Shown in pieces: positions 36,029 through 44,432 of a DNA stretch of 64,000 nt. The notes under the pieces are model-generated. The model saw only the letters and a list, made by a program, of their open reading frames with translations. It was not told where the DNA came from and ran no database searches. Location: assembly GCA_021325515.1 (NCBI GenBank), contig JAJPHC010000048.1, positions 1-64,000 on the forward strand. Direction: 5' to 3'. The translations under genes and the position numbers were made by a program. The first letter of the stretch is position 1. Each line of letters begins with the position of its first letter. Source of the stretch: Acidobacteriota bacterium (lineage in GTDB: Bacteria; Acidobacteriota; Thermoanaerobaculia; Gp7-AA8).

Positions 36029-36865
36029 ATGTATCCCTTCCGCCGCATCATCATTCCGACTGATTTCTCGACGGCGTCGGAATGGGTGTTCGATGATGCG
36101 ATCCGCTTCGCCGGACTCACCGGTGCGGAGCTGATCATCCTGCACATCCGGATGACGCATCGCTCGCAGCCGGATCAACTCCGCTTGCCCGCCGATCCGT
36201 CGCTCTATCAGTATGCGGAGGAGTATGAGCTGCAGGCGTTGCGCAACCGCGTGCAGCGGGCGAATGCGACCATTCCGACGCGGCTCGTCGTTCGGCAGGC
36301 TCCTGATCCCGGCGCGGAGGTGTGCCGCGCCGCCGCCGGCGAGCAGGCGGACCTGATCGTGATTGCGACTCACGCGCGGCATCACGTCGCGCACCTCATC
36401 ATCGGCTCCACGACCATGAACGTCATCAGCACGCCGCCCGCGCCGGTGCTCGCCATTCGCTACGGAACGAAGAAGCGGACGGCATTCCGTCGCTTCCTGA
36501 TCCCCGTCCGGCCGCAGCAGACGCCGCGCGCGGTGGAGAATCTCGCGAGTGCCATGGCGGCGCATCTCAACGCGGAGCTGCACCTCGTCAGCGTCTGCGA
36601 GAAGAAGGACCACGCCGGTGCAGCGGAGCACCTCCGGGAGCTTGCCGCGGCGCTGAAGACTCCGGTGATCACGACGGTGATCGAAGGCGATGACGTCGAG
36701 AAGCAGATCTGCCGCCAGGCGGAGAAGATCGACGCAGACATCATCTTTCTGAACGCGAGCGGCGAGCCGGGGCCCGTGAAGCGCGACATCATCCGCAGCG
36801 CGGGCGTTCCGGTGATGATCGTGCCCGATCAGGCGGCAGGACAGAGCGCCGATGCAGATTCGTGA
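36029..36865 (+). CDS. Universal stress protein, two Usp domains
   Basis: A 278-residue tandem UspA protein. Domain 1: RRIIIPTDFSTASEWVFDDAIRFAGLTGAELIILHI, ending HLIIGSTTMNVISTPPAPVLAIRYG, the typical nucleotide-binding G-S-x4-V pattern. Domain 2: RRFLIPVRPQQTPRAVENLASAMAAHLNAELHLVSV, ending SAGVPVMIVPDQ. The second domain lacks the full G-x2-G-x9-G(S/T) site, so ATP binding is more likely in domain 1. Upregulated under stress in other bacteria. Its 3' end overlaps the GNAT gene by 14 bp, so they are probably one transcript. Confidence 0.9.
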   Translation: MYPFRRIIIPTDFSTASEWVFDDAIRFAGLTGAELIILHIRMTHRSQPDQLRLPADPSLYQYAEEYELQALRNRVQRANATIPTRLVVRQAPDPGAEVCRAAAGEQADLIVIATHARHHVAHLIIGSTTMNVISTPPAPVLAIRYGTKKRTAFRRFLIPVRPQQTPRAVENLASAMAAHLNAELHLVSVCEKKDHAGAAEHLRELAAALKTPVITTVIEGDDVEKQICRQAEKIDADIIFLNASGEPGPVKRDIIRSAGVPVMIVPDQAAGQSADADS

Positions 36866-37331
36866 AGCGACACCCGCCGACGTCCCGCTCATCCTCTCGC
36901 TGATCCGCGAGCTCGCGCGTTACGAAAAGCTCGAGCACTCGGTCGTGGCGACGGAAGACATCCTTCGCGAATCACTCTTCGGACCGCGCGCCTATGCCGA
37001 GACGCTGATCCTCGAAGATCAGGAAGGCCCGCAGGGCTTCGCGCTCTTCTTCCACAATTTCTCGACGTTCGTCGGGCGGCCGGGGCTGTATCTCGAAGAT
37101 CTCTTCGTGAAGCCCGAGGCACGCGGGAAAGGTTACGGAAAGGCGCTGCTCGCAAGGCTCGCTCGCATCGCGAGGGATCGCAACTGCGGACGGTTTGAAT
37201 GGTCGGTCCTCGACTGGAACGAACCTTCCATTCAGTTCTACAAGTCCCTCGGCGCTGTCCCGCTCGACGAGTGGACGATGTACCGGGTGGCGGGAGACGC
37301 GCTCGAGCGGCTGGCGGCGATGGATCGATGA
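36852..37331 (+). CDS. GNAT-family N-acetyltransferase
   Basis: A 159-residue acetyltransferase: IREATPADVPLILSLIRELARYEKLEHSV begins the fold, and LFVKPEARGKGYGKALLARLARIARDRNCGRFEWSVLDWNEPSIQFYKSLGA holds the acetyl-CoA P-loop (RGKGYG) and the downstream Tyr. It resembles diamine/spermidine acetyltransferase-like GNATs (YEK, LDWN), but substrate is unproven. The start codon lies inside the end of the Usp gene. It is followed 41 bp later by tRNA-Val. Confidence 0.9.
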   Translation: MQIREATPADVPLILSLIRELARYEKLEHSVVATEDILRESLFGPRAYAETLILEDQEGPQGFALFFHNFSTFVGRPGLYLEDLFVKPEARGKGYGKALLARLARIARDRNCGRFEWSVLDWNEPSIQFYKSLGAVPLDEWTMYRVAGDALERLAAMDR

Positions 37332-37372
37332 TCGGACGGACGATCAATGCTATCCTCACAGCCCCTCAGCAT

Positions 37373-37447
37373 GCGGAGTTAGCTCAGTGGTAGAGCTTCT
37401 GCTTTACACGCAGGGGGTCGGGGGTTCGAATCCCTCACTCCGCACCA
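37373..37447 (+). tRNA. tRNA-Val (UAC)
   Basis: Acceptor GCGGAGT pairs with ACTCCGC; D-arm GCTC/GAGC; anticodon stem TCTGC/GCAGG with loop TTTACAC, anticodon UAC; T-loop GGTTCGAATCC; encoded CCA. Only 6 bp later the response regulator start codon follows, so tRNA and mRNA are probably one transcript. Confidence 0.96.
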
Positions 37448-37453
37448 GACACC

Positions 37454-37828
37454 ATGCTTTCACTCAGGCGCACCAAACGGGTTCTTCTGCTCGATGACGA
37501 TGCCGCGATTCAGCGGCTCGTGGCGTCGATCCTGAAGTCCGCCGGCTTTCGCACCGACGTCGTCGACAAGGGCTCGCTTGCGATCGAGAAGCTCGAGAAG
37601 ACCGAGTACGACGCGATCCTGCTCGACCTCATGATGCCGACCGAGGGAGGCCTCACGGTCGTGAAGCATCTGCGTGCGCACAAACCGGAGCTCCTCAAGC
37701 GAGCGCTGCTCCTGACCGCGACGCCGGAGTCGGTCGTGCGCACCGTCGAGGGCGAAGTCGCGGGCGTGGTGCACAAGCCGTTCACGCGCGAACAGCTCGT
37801 CGATGCGGTGACGCGAGTCGCGAAGTGA
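37454..37828 (+). CDS. Stand-alone response regulator receiver domain
   Basis: A 124-residue CheY-like protein: RVLLLDDDAAIQRLVASIL (acid pocket), phospho-acceptor Asp58 in AILLDLMMP, LLTATPE (Thr), and Lys in VVHKPFTREQLV. No output domain. It probably signals through partner proteins. It starts 6 bp after tRNA-Val without a Shine-Dalgarno, so it is likely translated from a cotranscript processed at the tRNA end. Its TGA overlaps the GTG of the ACT-domain gene. Confidence 0.9.
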   Translation: MLSLRRTKRVLLLDDDAAIQRLVASILKSAGFRTDVVDKGSLAIEKLEKTEYDAILLDLMMPTEGGLTVVKHLRAHKPELLKRALLLTATPESVVRTVEGEVAGVVHKPFTREQLVDAVTRVAK

Positions 37829-38202
37829 AGCCTCTCCGGATGACCGCGCTGCCCGGCAGCTACGCCGTCTGCCGGCTCGAGGCTAACCATCCGTTGCCGC
37901 AGTGGGCCGCCGGCTCGTTCGTGTCGATCACGCGCACGAACGAAGAGCTCTCGGTCGTCTGTGAAGAGGGAGCGGTTCCCCCCGATGTCCGCGCCGAACG
38001 CGACTGGGGCCTCCTGCGGGTCGAGGGACCGATTCCCTTCGAAGTCACCGGCGTTGCGGCCGCGATCGCGGTGCCGTTGGCGAACGCAGGCATCAGCGTG
38101 TTTCTCATCGCCACGTTCGATACCGATTACCTGCTCGTGAAGAGCGAGTCGTACGCGCAGGCCGTCGACGCGCTGCGGGCCTCGGGCATCACGATCGTCT
38201 GA
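37825..38202 (+). CDS. ACT-domain protein
   Basis: A 125-residue protein with start GTG 37825 overlapping the response regulator stop (GTGA); ATG at 37840 is an alternative. LSVVCEEGAVP and FEVTGVAAAIAVPLANAGISVFLIATFDTDYLLVKSESYAQAVDALRASGI form the paired ACT fold of the CASTOR/YkfA-type family, which binds amino acids. Regulation by ligand is expected; the target is unknown. Confidence 0.82.
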   Translation: MKPLRMTALPGSYAVCRLEANHPLPQWAAGSFVSITRTNEELSVVCEEGAVPPDVRAERDWGLLRVEGPIPFEVTGVAAAIAVPLANAGISVFLIATFDTDYLLVKSESYAQAVDALRASGITIV

Positions 38203-38204
38203 GA

Positions 38205-39293
38205 CTACGCCAGCTCGCTTCCGCTCCTCCGGATCCGGAACGACTGCTTGTAGATGTCGATGACCGACATCAGCAGCGAGAAGACGAGCGGCCCGATGAC
38301 GAGTCCGATGAAGCCGAACGCCTGCATCCCGCCGAGGACGGCGAACAGCAGCGGGATCGCCGGAAGCTGCGCCTTGCCTTTCATCGCCCATGGCCGCACG
38401 ACGTTGTCGATGGTCGAGACGACGAGCACGCCCCACAGCGCGAGGAAGATCGCGTAGCCGGTCGAACCGGCGACGAACAGGTAGATGGTCGCCGGGACCC
38501 AGACGACCGCGACCCCAACCATCGGCAGCAGCGAGAGAATCGTCGCCACCGCACCCCAGAATGCGGCGCTCGGAATGCCCGCGATCGCCAGTCCGATCGA
38601 CGTCGCGGCACCCTGCGCGATCGACGTGACCAACTGCCCGCGGAACGTCGCGTCGATCACATCCTTGAACTTCGCTGCGAACTCGCGGTCGTAGCGCTCC
38701 GGCAGCGGCGAGAGAATCGCCAGCTCCTCGAGAATCGCCTCCCCTTCCACATAGAAGAAAAAGGAGGAGAGCAGCACGAGAAAGAATCCGACGACCACAC
38801 CCGCAACGCTGCCGATCACTGCTCCGCCATTGGCGGCGAACCACGCCGGCACCTTCTGCACGACGGGGAGAATCAGCGCGCGCGGATTGACCTGCGAGGG
38901 ATCGAACGAGGGAACGAAGCGCGTGACCCACTGCAGCCGGCCGGCGAGATCGAGCTTCTCCATGATCTTCTGCGTCTCGGTCGCCTGCAGGTGAGGTATC
39001 AGTTCCCTCGCCTGCTGCACGAGCAGTGCGACGGCGAGGACCGTAGGGAGGATCAACACCAGCGTCACACCGGCGAGCATGGTGATCGCCGCCCAGGTAT
39101 CGCTGCCTCGCATGCGCGCGCGGAGGCGCCTGTACAGCGGGAACGTCAGCGTGACGAGGATTGCTCCGATGATGATCGCGGAGAGAAACGGCCAGATGAT
39201 CCGAACGGCCGCCCAGAGAATCGCAATCGCCAGGAGGCCGAAGAAGATGACGCCAGTGACGCGCCACTCCCGCCGCTTTTCCAAATCATCCAT
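38205..39293 (-). CDS. AI-2E family transporter (paralog 1)
   Basis: A 362-residue inner-membrane protein, eight-helix AI-2E/PerM fold: VIFFGLLAIAILWAAVRIIWPFLSAIIIGAILVTL at the N-terminus, a central amphipathic region, IGLAIAGIPSAAFWGAVATILSLLPMVGVAVVW and the C-terminal FIGLVIGPLVFSLLMSVIDIYK. The family exports small molecules such as autoinducer-2 or acts in Na+/H+ exchange. Start ATG 39293 is taken over a TTG three bases upstream. It overlaps the next paralog by 8 bp. Confidence 0.9.
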   Translation of the reverse strand: MDDLEKRREWRVTGVIFFGLLAIAILWAAVRIIWPFLSAIIIGAILVTLTFPLYRRLRARMRGSDTWAAITMLAGVTLVLILPTVLAVALLVQQARELIPHLQATETQKIMEKLDLAGRLQWVTRFVPSFDPSQVNPRALILPVVQKVPAWFAANGGAVIGSVAGVVVGFFLVLLSSFFFYVEGEAILEELAILSPLPERYDREFAAKFKDVIDATFRGQLVTSIAQGAATSIGLAIAGIPSAAFWGAVATILSLLPMVGVAVVWVPATIYLFVAGSTGYAIFLALWGVLVVSTIDNVVRPWAMKGKAQLPAIPLLFAVLGGMQAFGFIGLVIGPLVFSLLMSVIDIYKQSFRIRRSGSELA

Positions 39294-40368
39294 CAACAGA
39301 GTCTACGACGCGGAACGACTCCTTGTAGATTTCGATGATCGTCGCGAGCAGCGAGAAGACGAGCGGTCCGATGACGAGGCCGAGAAACCCGAACGCCTCC
39401 ATGCCGCCGAGGACGGAAAAGAGGAGAGGAATCGCGGGCAACTGCGCCTTTCCTTTCATCGCCCACGGCCGCACGACGTGATCCATCGAGGAAACGATCG
39501 CCGTTCCCCAGATCGCGAGAAAGAATGCATGGCCGTGCGCACCCTGAACGAAGAGATAGATCGCCGCAGGCGCCCAGACGATCGCGGCGCCGACGACAGG
39601 CACCAGCGACATGATCGATGCGACCGCGCCCCAGAAGATCGCGGCAGGCACGCCGGCAATCGCGAGTCCGATGGCGGTCGTCAGACCTTGCGCGAGTGAT
39701 GTTCCGATCTGGCCGAGGAACGTCGCGTCGATCACGTCCTTGAACTTCGACGCGAATGCGCCGCGATAGCGCGACGGCATCGGTGAAAGAACCGACAGCT
39801 CTTCGAGGATCGATTCGCCTTCGACGTAGAAATAGAACGCAGCGAGGAGGACGAGCCCGAAGCCGATGACGATGCCGGCGACACTGCCGAGCATCGCGCC
39901 GCCATGTTCCGCGACCCAGCCCGGGATGTTCTGTACGACCGGCAGGATCAGCCGCCGCGGGTTGATCGCAGACGCATCGAATCCCGGCGCGAACCGATTC
40001 ACCCACCGCAAGCGGTCCGCGAGGTCGAGCTTCTCCATGATCTTCTGCGCCTCGATCGACTGCAGATGAGGGATGAGAGCGTTCGCCTGCTGCACGAGCA
40101 GCACCGCGAGAACCACCGCCGGAACGATGATCACGAATGTGATCGAGAGGAGCATCGTCATCGCCGCCCACGTGCTGCTTCCGTGCAGGCGCGCACGAAC
40201 GCGGCGGAACGCGGGAAACGTCACGGTGGCGAGAATGGCGGCGATGATGATGGCCGAGAGAAACGGCCAGAGAATGCGCGCGGCCGCTCCCAGGATGACG
40301 ATCGCGAGGAGGCCGAAGAAGACGATGCCGGCAACGCGCCACTCGCGGTTCGATTCGTAATCGTGCAT
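39286..40368 (-). CDS. AI-2E family transporter (paralog 2)
   Basis: A 360-residue paralog of the neighbour, sharing the pattern GIVFFGLLAIVILGAAARILWPFLSAIIIAAILATVTFPAFRR and IGLAIAGVPAAIFWGAVASIMSLVPVVGAAIVW. Tandem duplication of a transporter is clear, and the first gene translated is this one. The two probably derive from recent duplication, since almost every segment matches. Substrate unknown. A 16-bp tandem repeat lies upstream. Confidence 0.9.
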   Translation of the reverse strand: MHDYESNREWRVAGIVFFGLLAIVILGAAARILWPFLSAIIIAAILATVTFPAFRRVRARLHGSSTWAAMTMLLSITFVIIVPAVVLAVLLVQQANALIPHLQSIEAQKIMEKLDLADRLRWVNRFAPGFDASAINPRRLILPVVQNIPGWVAEHGGAMLGSVAGIVIGFGLVLLAAFYFYVEGESILEELSVLSPMPSRYRGAFASKFKDVIDATFLGQIGTSLAQGLTTAIGLAIAGVPAAIFWGAVASIMSLVPVVGAAIVWAPAAIYLFVQGAHGHAFFLAIWGTAIVSSMDHVVRPWAMKGKAQLPAIPLLFSVLGGMEAFGFLGLVIGPLVFSLLATIIEIYKESFRVVDSVDG

Positions 40369-40403
40369 CGGCCAACAGTATCGCGGTTCGCGCCACCGCG
40401 AGC

Positions 40404-40541
40404 GGTTACGCGGGCTCGCGGTTACGCAGGCTCGCGGTTACGCGGGCTCGCGGTTACGCGGGCTCGCGGTTACGCGGGCTCGCGGTTACGCGGGCTCGCG
40501 GTTACGCGGGCTCGCGGTTACGCGGGCTCGCGGTTACGCAG
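40404..40541. repeat. 16-bp tandem repeat GGTTACGCGGGCTCGC, 8.6 copies
   Basis: Eight full units at 40404-40531 (unit 2 has A for G at position 9), then a partial unit to 40541. Between the AI-2E start and the LuxR-type stop. A single inverted copy of ACCGCGAGCCCGCG lies at 40574-40587. The 246-bp gap holds no gene. It is too short and spacer-free to be a CRISPR. Confidence 0.92.
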
Positions 40542-40614
40542 GGTTCGCCAGGGCAAAGAAACGCGATGGTCTTACCGCGAGCCCGCGCGCCCGCGCGCCC
40601 GCGAACCCCGAGAA

Positions 40615-41274
40615 TCAGCTCACGCCGAGATCGACGATCCCCATCCTCGCCGCGCACACGACCGCTTCGGTCCTCGTCGCCACGCCGAGTTTGCCGAGGA
40701 TTCCGTTGACGTGGAACTTCACGGTGTGCTCGGTGACGTGGAGCCTCTTCGCGATCTCCTTGTTCGTCTGCCCCGAGGCGAGGAGCTGCATCACTTCCTG
40801 CTCGCGCGCGGTCAGCGGCTCGAGCAGCTCGCGGGCTGCTCTCGGCTGGTGGAGCACCAGCGGTGCGAGCGCGTCGTCGATGATGACGGTGTGCTCCGCG
40901 GCTGCGATGAGTGCGGCGTGCATGCGCCGCGGCGGCGCATCGCGCAGAAGCACGCCATGCGCGCCCGCGGCCAGCAGCTCGGCTGCGCGCGCCGCGTCAT
41001 CGATGAGCACGACGACGGGCGCATCGAGCTGGCGAAGATCGCGCGCCGACTCGCTGTCGCAGAGGATCGCGTCGGGACGCGACACGCGAACGCGCGACAC
41101 GAGAAAGTCGTCCGCCTCGAGTTGCTCGACCGAGAAGTCCTCGAACGAGCCGGCGATGGAGGTCATGCCGGTGCGGCTGGCGAGATCGCGCGCGATGATC
41201 GCAACGCGGAATCGTTCCGGCACCGCAGCAACGGCTGGTTTTGCTACCGCGAGAAAGCGTGATTGCGTGGCCAT
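40615..41274 (-). CDS. LuxR-type transcriptional regulator with degenerate receiver
   Basis: A 219-residue regulator. The C-terminal HTH: LTAREQEVMQLLASGQTNKEIAKRLHVTEHTVKFHVNGILGKLGVATRTEAVV is a full GerE/LuxR domain. The N-terminal ~135 residues have a receiver-like topology (AILCDSESA, VVVLIDDAARAAELLAAGAHGVLLRDAPPRR) but no complete acid triad: the phospho-Asp position is not clearly present, so control may not be by phosphorylation. It is divergent from rfbC with 57 bp between starts. Confidence 0.85.
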   Translation of the reverse strand: MATQSRFLAVAKPAVAAVPERFRVAIIARDLASRTGMTSIAGSFEDFSVEQLEADDFLVSRVRVSRPDAILCDSESARDLRQLDAPVVVLIDDAARAAELLAAGAHGVLLRDAPPRRMHAALIAAAEHTVIIDDALAPLVLHQPRAARELLEPLTAREQEVMQLLASGQTNKEIAKRLHVTEHTVKFHVNGILGKLGVATRTEAVVCAARMGIVDLGVS

Positions 41275-41331
41275 AGCTCAACCTTTATCCCATGCAACAA
41301 CATCAGATTCCCTGCGTTATCATCCGCCCGC

Positions 41332-41874
41332 TTGAAAATTACCGAAACCTCACTCCCCGGCGTTCTTCTCATTGAACCGAAGCTGTTTCACGACGAGCGC
41401 GGCTTCTTCTTCGAAACCTATCACCGCGAGCGCTTCCGCGAGGCAGGAATCTCCGGCGAGTTCATGCAGGACAACCAGTCGCGCTCGCGCCGCAATGTCG
41501 TGCGCGGCCTTCATTATCAGGAGCCGAACGCGCAGGGGAAGCTCGTGCGCTGTGTGCGCGGCGCCGTGTGGGACGTCGCCGTCGACGTGCGCGAAGGCTC
41601 GCCGACATTCGGCCGCTGGTTCGGCACCGAGCTCAGTGACGAGAATCACCGGATGCTCTGGATCCCGTGCGGATTCGCCCATGGATTCTGCGCGCTCACC
41701 GACGCCGACCTCACCTACAAGTGCACAGGATTCTGGGCACCGAGCTGTGAGCGGACGATTCTCTGGAACGATCCGGAACTCGCGATTGCCTGGCCGATCG
41801 ATCTCTCGCAGGCGATCGTGTCGGCCAAGGACCAGGCAGGCGTGCCGCTCAGCAACGCAGTCCGAGCCATGTAG
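41332..41874 (+). CDS. rfbC: dTDP-4-dehydrorhamnose 3,5-epimerase
   Basis: A 180-residue cupin-fold epimerase of dTDP-L-rhamnose synthesis. LKITETSLPGVLLIEPKLFHDERGFFFETYHRERF, RNVVRGLHYQ (catalytic His), QGKLVRCVRGAVWDVAVDVREGSPTFGRW, and YKCTGFWAP cover the fold. The start is the TTG at 41332 because it gives the family N-terminus (M-K-I-T-E-T) at normal length; no Shine-Dalgarno is seen. No other rml gene is nearby, so it stands alone. The TAG stop is fused to the palindromic repeat. Confidence 0.93.
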   Translation: MKITETSLPGVLLIEPKLFHDERGFFFETYHRERFREAGISGEFMQDNQSRSRRNVVRGLHYQEPNAQGKLVRCVRGAVWDVAVDVREGSPTFGRWFGTELSDENHRMLWIPCGFAHGFCALTDADLTYKCTGFWAPSCERTILWNDPELAIAWPIDLSQAIVSAKDQAGVPLSNAVRAM

Positions 41875-41937
41875 GACAGGCGCCCCCGCCTGTCGCTCCA
41901 TGGACTCGAACGGGACAGGCGGGGGCGCCTGTCCTAC
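41871..41937. repeat. GACAGGCG palindromic repeat, copy 3, fused to a stop codon
   Basis: TAGGACAGGCGCCCCCGCCTGTC and its complement GACAGGCGGGGGCGCCTGTCC flank a 20-bp loop. Its TAG is the rfbC stop. Same family as copies at 6313 and 20050. Confidence 0.8.
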
Positions 41938-42075
41938 ACAAATCTGGCGGGAATCTTCACAAATCTCGATGTTTCGCTTCTGCGAACTTCCTCATCCAAC
42001 TCCCTTCGCGTGACTTAGCGAAGCGGCATGCGTGGCTGTGCGCGTGCAGCGTGGCCCCCGGGCATGGAGGGAGAC

Positions 42076-44050
42076 ATGGGAAAACGAATCGCAGCAGTCT
42101 TTCTTGTCCTCATCACCGGTGCCTGCAGGTCGGCTGATCCGAAGAAGCCGCAGGAGACGAATGCGCGCGCGACGAAGATCGTTTCGACGGTCGCACTGCC
42201 GAACGCGCGCGGCTCGACGATCGATGGACTCGTCGAGCTTGGCGGCAGTCCGCTGCCCGGCGCCACGATCACGATCAGCGGCCCGCAGCTCCAGGGTGTC
42301 CGCATCGCGGTGTCCGACGCGAACGGCAGGTACCACTTCGTGCAGCTTCCGGAAGGCGACTACTTCGTGCGGGTCGAGATGGAGAGCCTCCAGGCTTCGA
42401 CGCGCATGGTGCACGTGGCGAGTCAGGTAACCATGCACGTCGCGACCTCGATGAAGCTCGGCGCGGTCGCGGAGGCTATCACCGTCACCGCTGCGGCGCC
42501 GGCGGCGCTCGAGAGCGGCAGCGTGCAGTTCAGCGGACCGCCGCGAAGCAGCGGCTACATTCCGGTGGAATCGCTGCCCGTCTCGCGCAGCATCGAGACG
42601 ACGGCAGCCATCGCGCCGAACGGCGCACCGGCGTACGCACCTGCCTTCACGGCAGCGCAGGAGCTGGCGCCCGTCCCGGAATACGCACCGCTCCCGGAGA
42701 ATGCCTTCGCGAAGACGGCCGACGCGCGCACGACGACCTTCGCGATCGACGTCGATCGCGCCTCGTACGCCAACGTCCGGCACATGCTCAGCAACAACAC
42801 GATGCCTCCCCGCGATGCGGTGCGCATCGAGGAGATGGTCAACTACTTTACCTATTCGTATCCGCAGCCTTCGGACAGCCGCCCCTTCAGCGTGACGGCC
42901 GAGGTGGCGGGGTGCCCGTGGAACCTGACGCATCGCGTGTTGCGCGTCGGCATTCAGGGCCGCACGACGGACGAATGGCAGATGGCGGCGAACAATCTCG
43001 TGTTCCTGATCGACGTCTCGGGCTCGATGGAGCCGCCGGCGCGCCTGCCGCTCGTCAAATCGGGATTGCGCATCCTCGTCGACCATCTCCGCGCGCAGGA
43101 CAGCGTGGCGATCGTCACCTACGCCGGCGCGGCCGGCCTCGCGCTGCCTCGCACATCAGGCGCCGACAAGGCGGCGATTCTGGCGGCGCTGGATCGCCTG
43201 CAGTCCGGCGGTTCGACGGCGGGCGGCGCCGGCATCGAGCTCGCGTACAAGGTCGCGCAGGAGAACTTCATCACCGGCGGCAACAATCGCGTGATCCTCT
43301 GCACCGATGGCGATTTCAACGTCGGCATCACATCGCCGGAAGATCTCGAAAAGCTGATCACCGAGGAGCGCGAGCATGGCGTGTTTCTCACGGCGATCGG
43401 CGTCGGCGACGACAACTTCAAAGACGCGCGGATGGAGATGCTCGCCGACAAAGGCAACGGCCAGTATCTCTATCTCGACAAGCTTGACGAGGCGCGCAAG
43501 GTGTTCGTCCATGAGTTGACCGGGACGCTGGTGACGATTGCGAAAGATGTGAAGGTGCAGCTCGAATTCGAGCCGTCGCAGGTGGCCGAGTACCGACAGA
43601 TCGGTTACGAGGATCGCTCTCGCGAACAAGGATTTCGAGGACGACCGCAAGGATGCCGGCGACCTCGGCGCGGGCCACTCGGTGACCGCGTTGTACGAGC
43701 TCGTGCCGGCGCCAACGGCATCGGCGACGGGCAACACCGCCGTGCTGCGCCTTCGCTACAAGCAGCCGCAGGGAACGGCGAGCGAGTTGATGGAGACCAT
43801 GATCCGGGACGACGGCACGAGCGCGTATGCGGCATCGCCCGACATGAAGTTCGCGCTCGCGGTGGCGGAGTTCGGGATGTTGCTGCGCAACTCGCAGTAC
43901 CGCGGAACGGCGACGTACGCTGACGTTCTCGCGCTGGCACGCGCGGCGCGCGGCGCCGATCTCGAAGGCTGGCGCGACGAGTTTCTGCGGATGGCGGAGA
44001 CGGCGAGGGGAATCAGCGGAGAAGCCCCGCCTGCCATCGCCGGAAAGTGA
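42076..44050 (+). CDS. VWA-domain lipoprotein, frameshifted
   Basis: A surface lipoprotein interrupted by one frameshift. The start at 42076 has GGAGGGAG upstream, and MGKRIAAVFLVLITGAC ends in a lipobox. An N-terminal CarboxypepD-like domain (GLVELGGSPLPGATITI, SDANGRYHFVQLPEGDY), a VWA N-terminal segment (TFAIDVDRASYANVRHMLSNN), then the VWA MIDAS site (LIDVSGSM) and GNNRVILCTDGDFNVG follow. After about residue 515 the frame breaks near 43614-43620: the expected NRALANKDFEDDRKDAG needs two extra bases. It resumes as GHSVTALYELVPAPT to 44050. It may be an assembly error or a real mutation. Confidence 0.78.
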
Positions 44051-44058
44051 ACGTTTGA

Positions 44059-44087
44059 GGGCGCCGGACAGGATGTGCCCGGCGCCC
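44059..44087. terminator. Hairpin after VWA gene
   Basis: GGGCGCCGG (44059-44067) and CCGGCGCCC (44079-44087), 9-bp perfect arms with 11-base loop, 9 bp past the stop at 44050. No T-run. It lies just before the tRNA promoter. Confidence 0.55.
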
Positions 44088-44098
44088 TGCCCAAATCC

Positions 44099-44127
44099 TT
44101 GACAGCATCTCCCCCACCCTTTACGAT
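44099..44127 (+). promoter_or_regulatory. Sigma-70 promoter of tRNA-Asp
   Basis: TTGACA at 44099-44104, a 17-bp spacer, then TACGAT at 44122-44127: a strong canonical promoter about 50 bp upstream of tRNA-Asp, implying a short leader before the mature 5' end. Confidence 0.8.
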
Positions 44128-44182
44128 GCGCGCTCTTCGGGAATGAGGCTGTTCGCACTCTGGTTCTTGAAGTTCCCTGAGC

Positions 44183-44259
44183 GGGGTCGTAGTTCAGTCG
44201 GTTAGAACGCCGGCCTGTCACGCCGGAGGTCGCGGGTTCGAGCCCCGTCGGCCCCGCCA
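44183..44259 (+). tRNA. tRNA-Asp (GUC)
   Basis: Acceptor GGGGTCG pairs with CGGCCCC; D-arm GTTC/GAAC; anticodon stem CCGGC/GCCGG, loop CTGTCAC, anticodon GUC; T-loop GGTTCGAGCC; encoded CCA. It marks the edge of a region with unusual secreted genes and an IS element. Confidence 0.97.
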
Positions 44260-44432
44260 ATCTCCCGGCAATTGATTCAGCTTACTTCCGAACGCTGATT
44301 CGCCACCTCAGCCACTCCATTCTGCGGGATTTCTCGCGCGCGTGCGGCGCTGTTTCGCCAGGGCTTGAACGCGACGGGCAACTGAGGAAGGGAGGCTAAC
44401 GATCTGGCGGACACTTCTCTGCACGGAGAACG

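Noticed and set aside
40404..40541. CRISPR array
   Set aside because: The units are contiguous 16-bp repeats with no unique spacers and no cas genes nearby.
39904..41262. Plus-strand frame running through the 16-bp repeats as a repeat protein
   Set aside because: It is antisense to the AI-2E and LuxR-type genes and continues through the repeat only by chance.
41263..41331. Longer N-terminus of rfbC from an upstream TTG
   Set aside because: It would overlap the divergent regulator gene and adds residues absent from the family, which starts M-K-I-T-E-T.
44233..44259. attB/attL site at the tRNA-Asp 3' end
   Set aside because: I found no second copy of the tRNA 3' segment in the window and no integrase gene.
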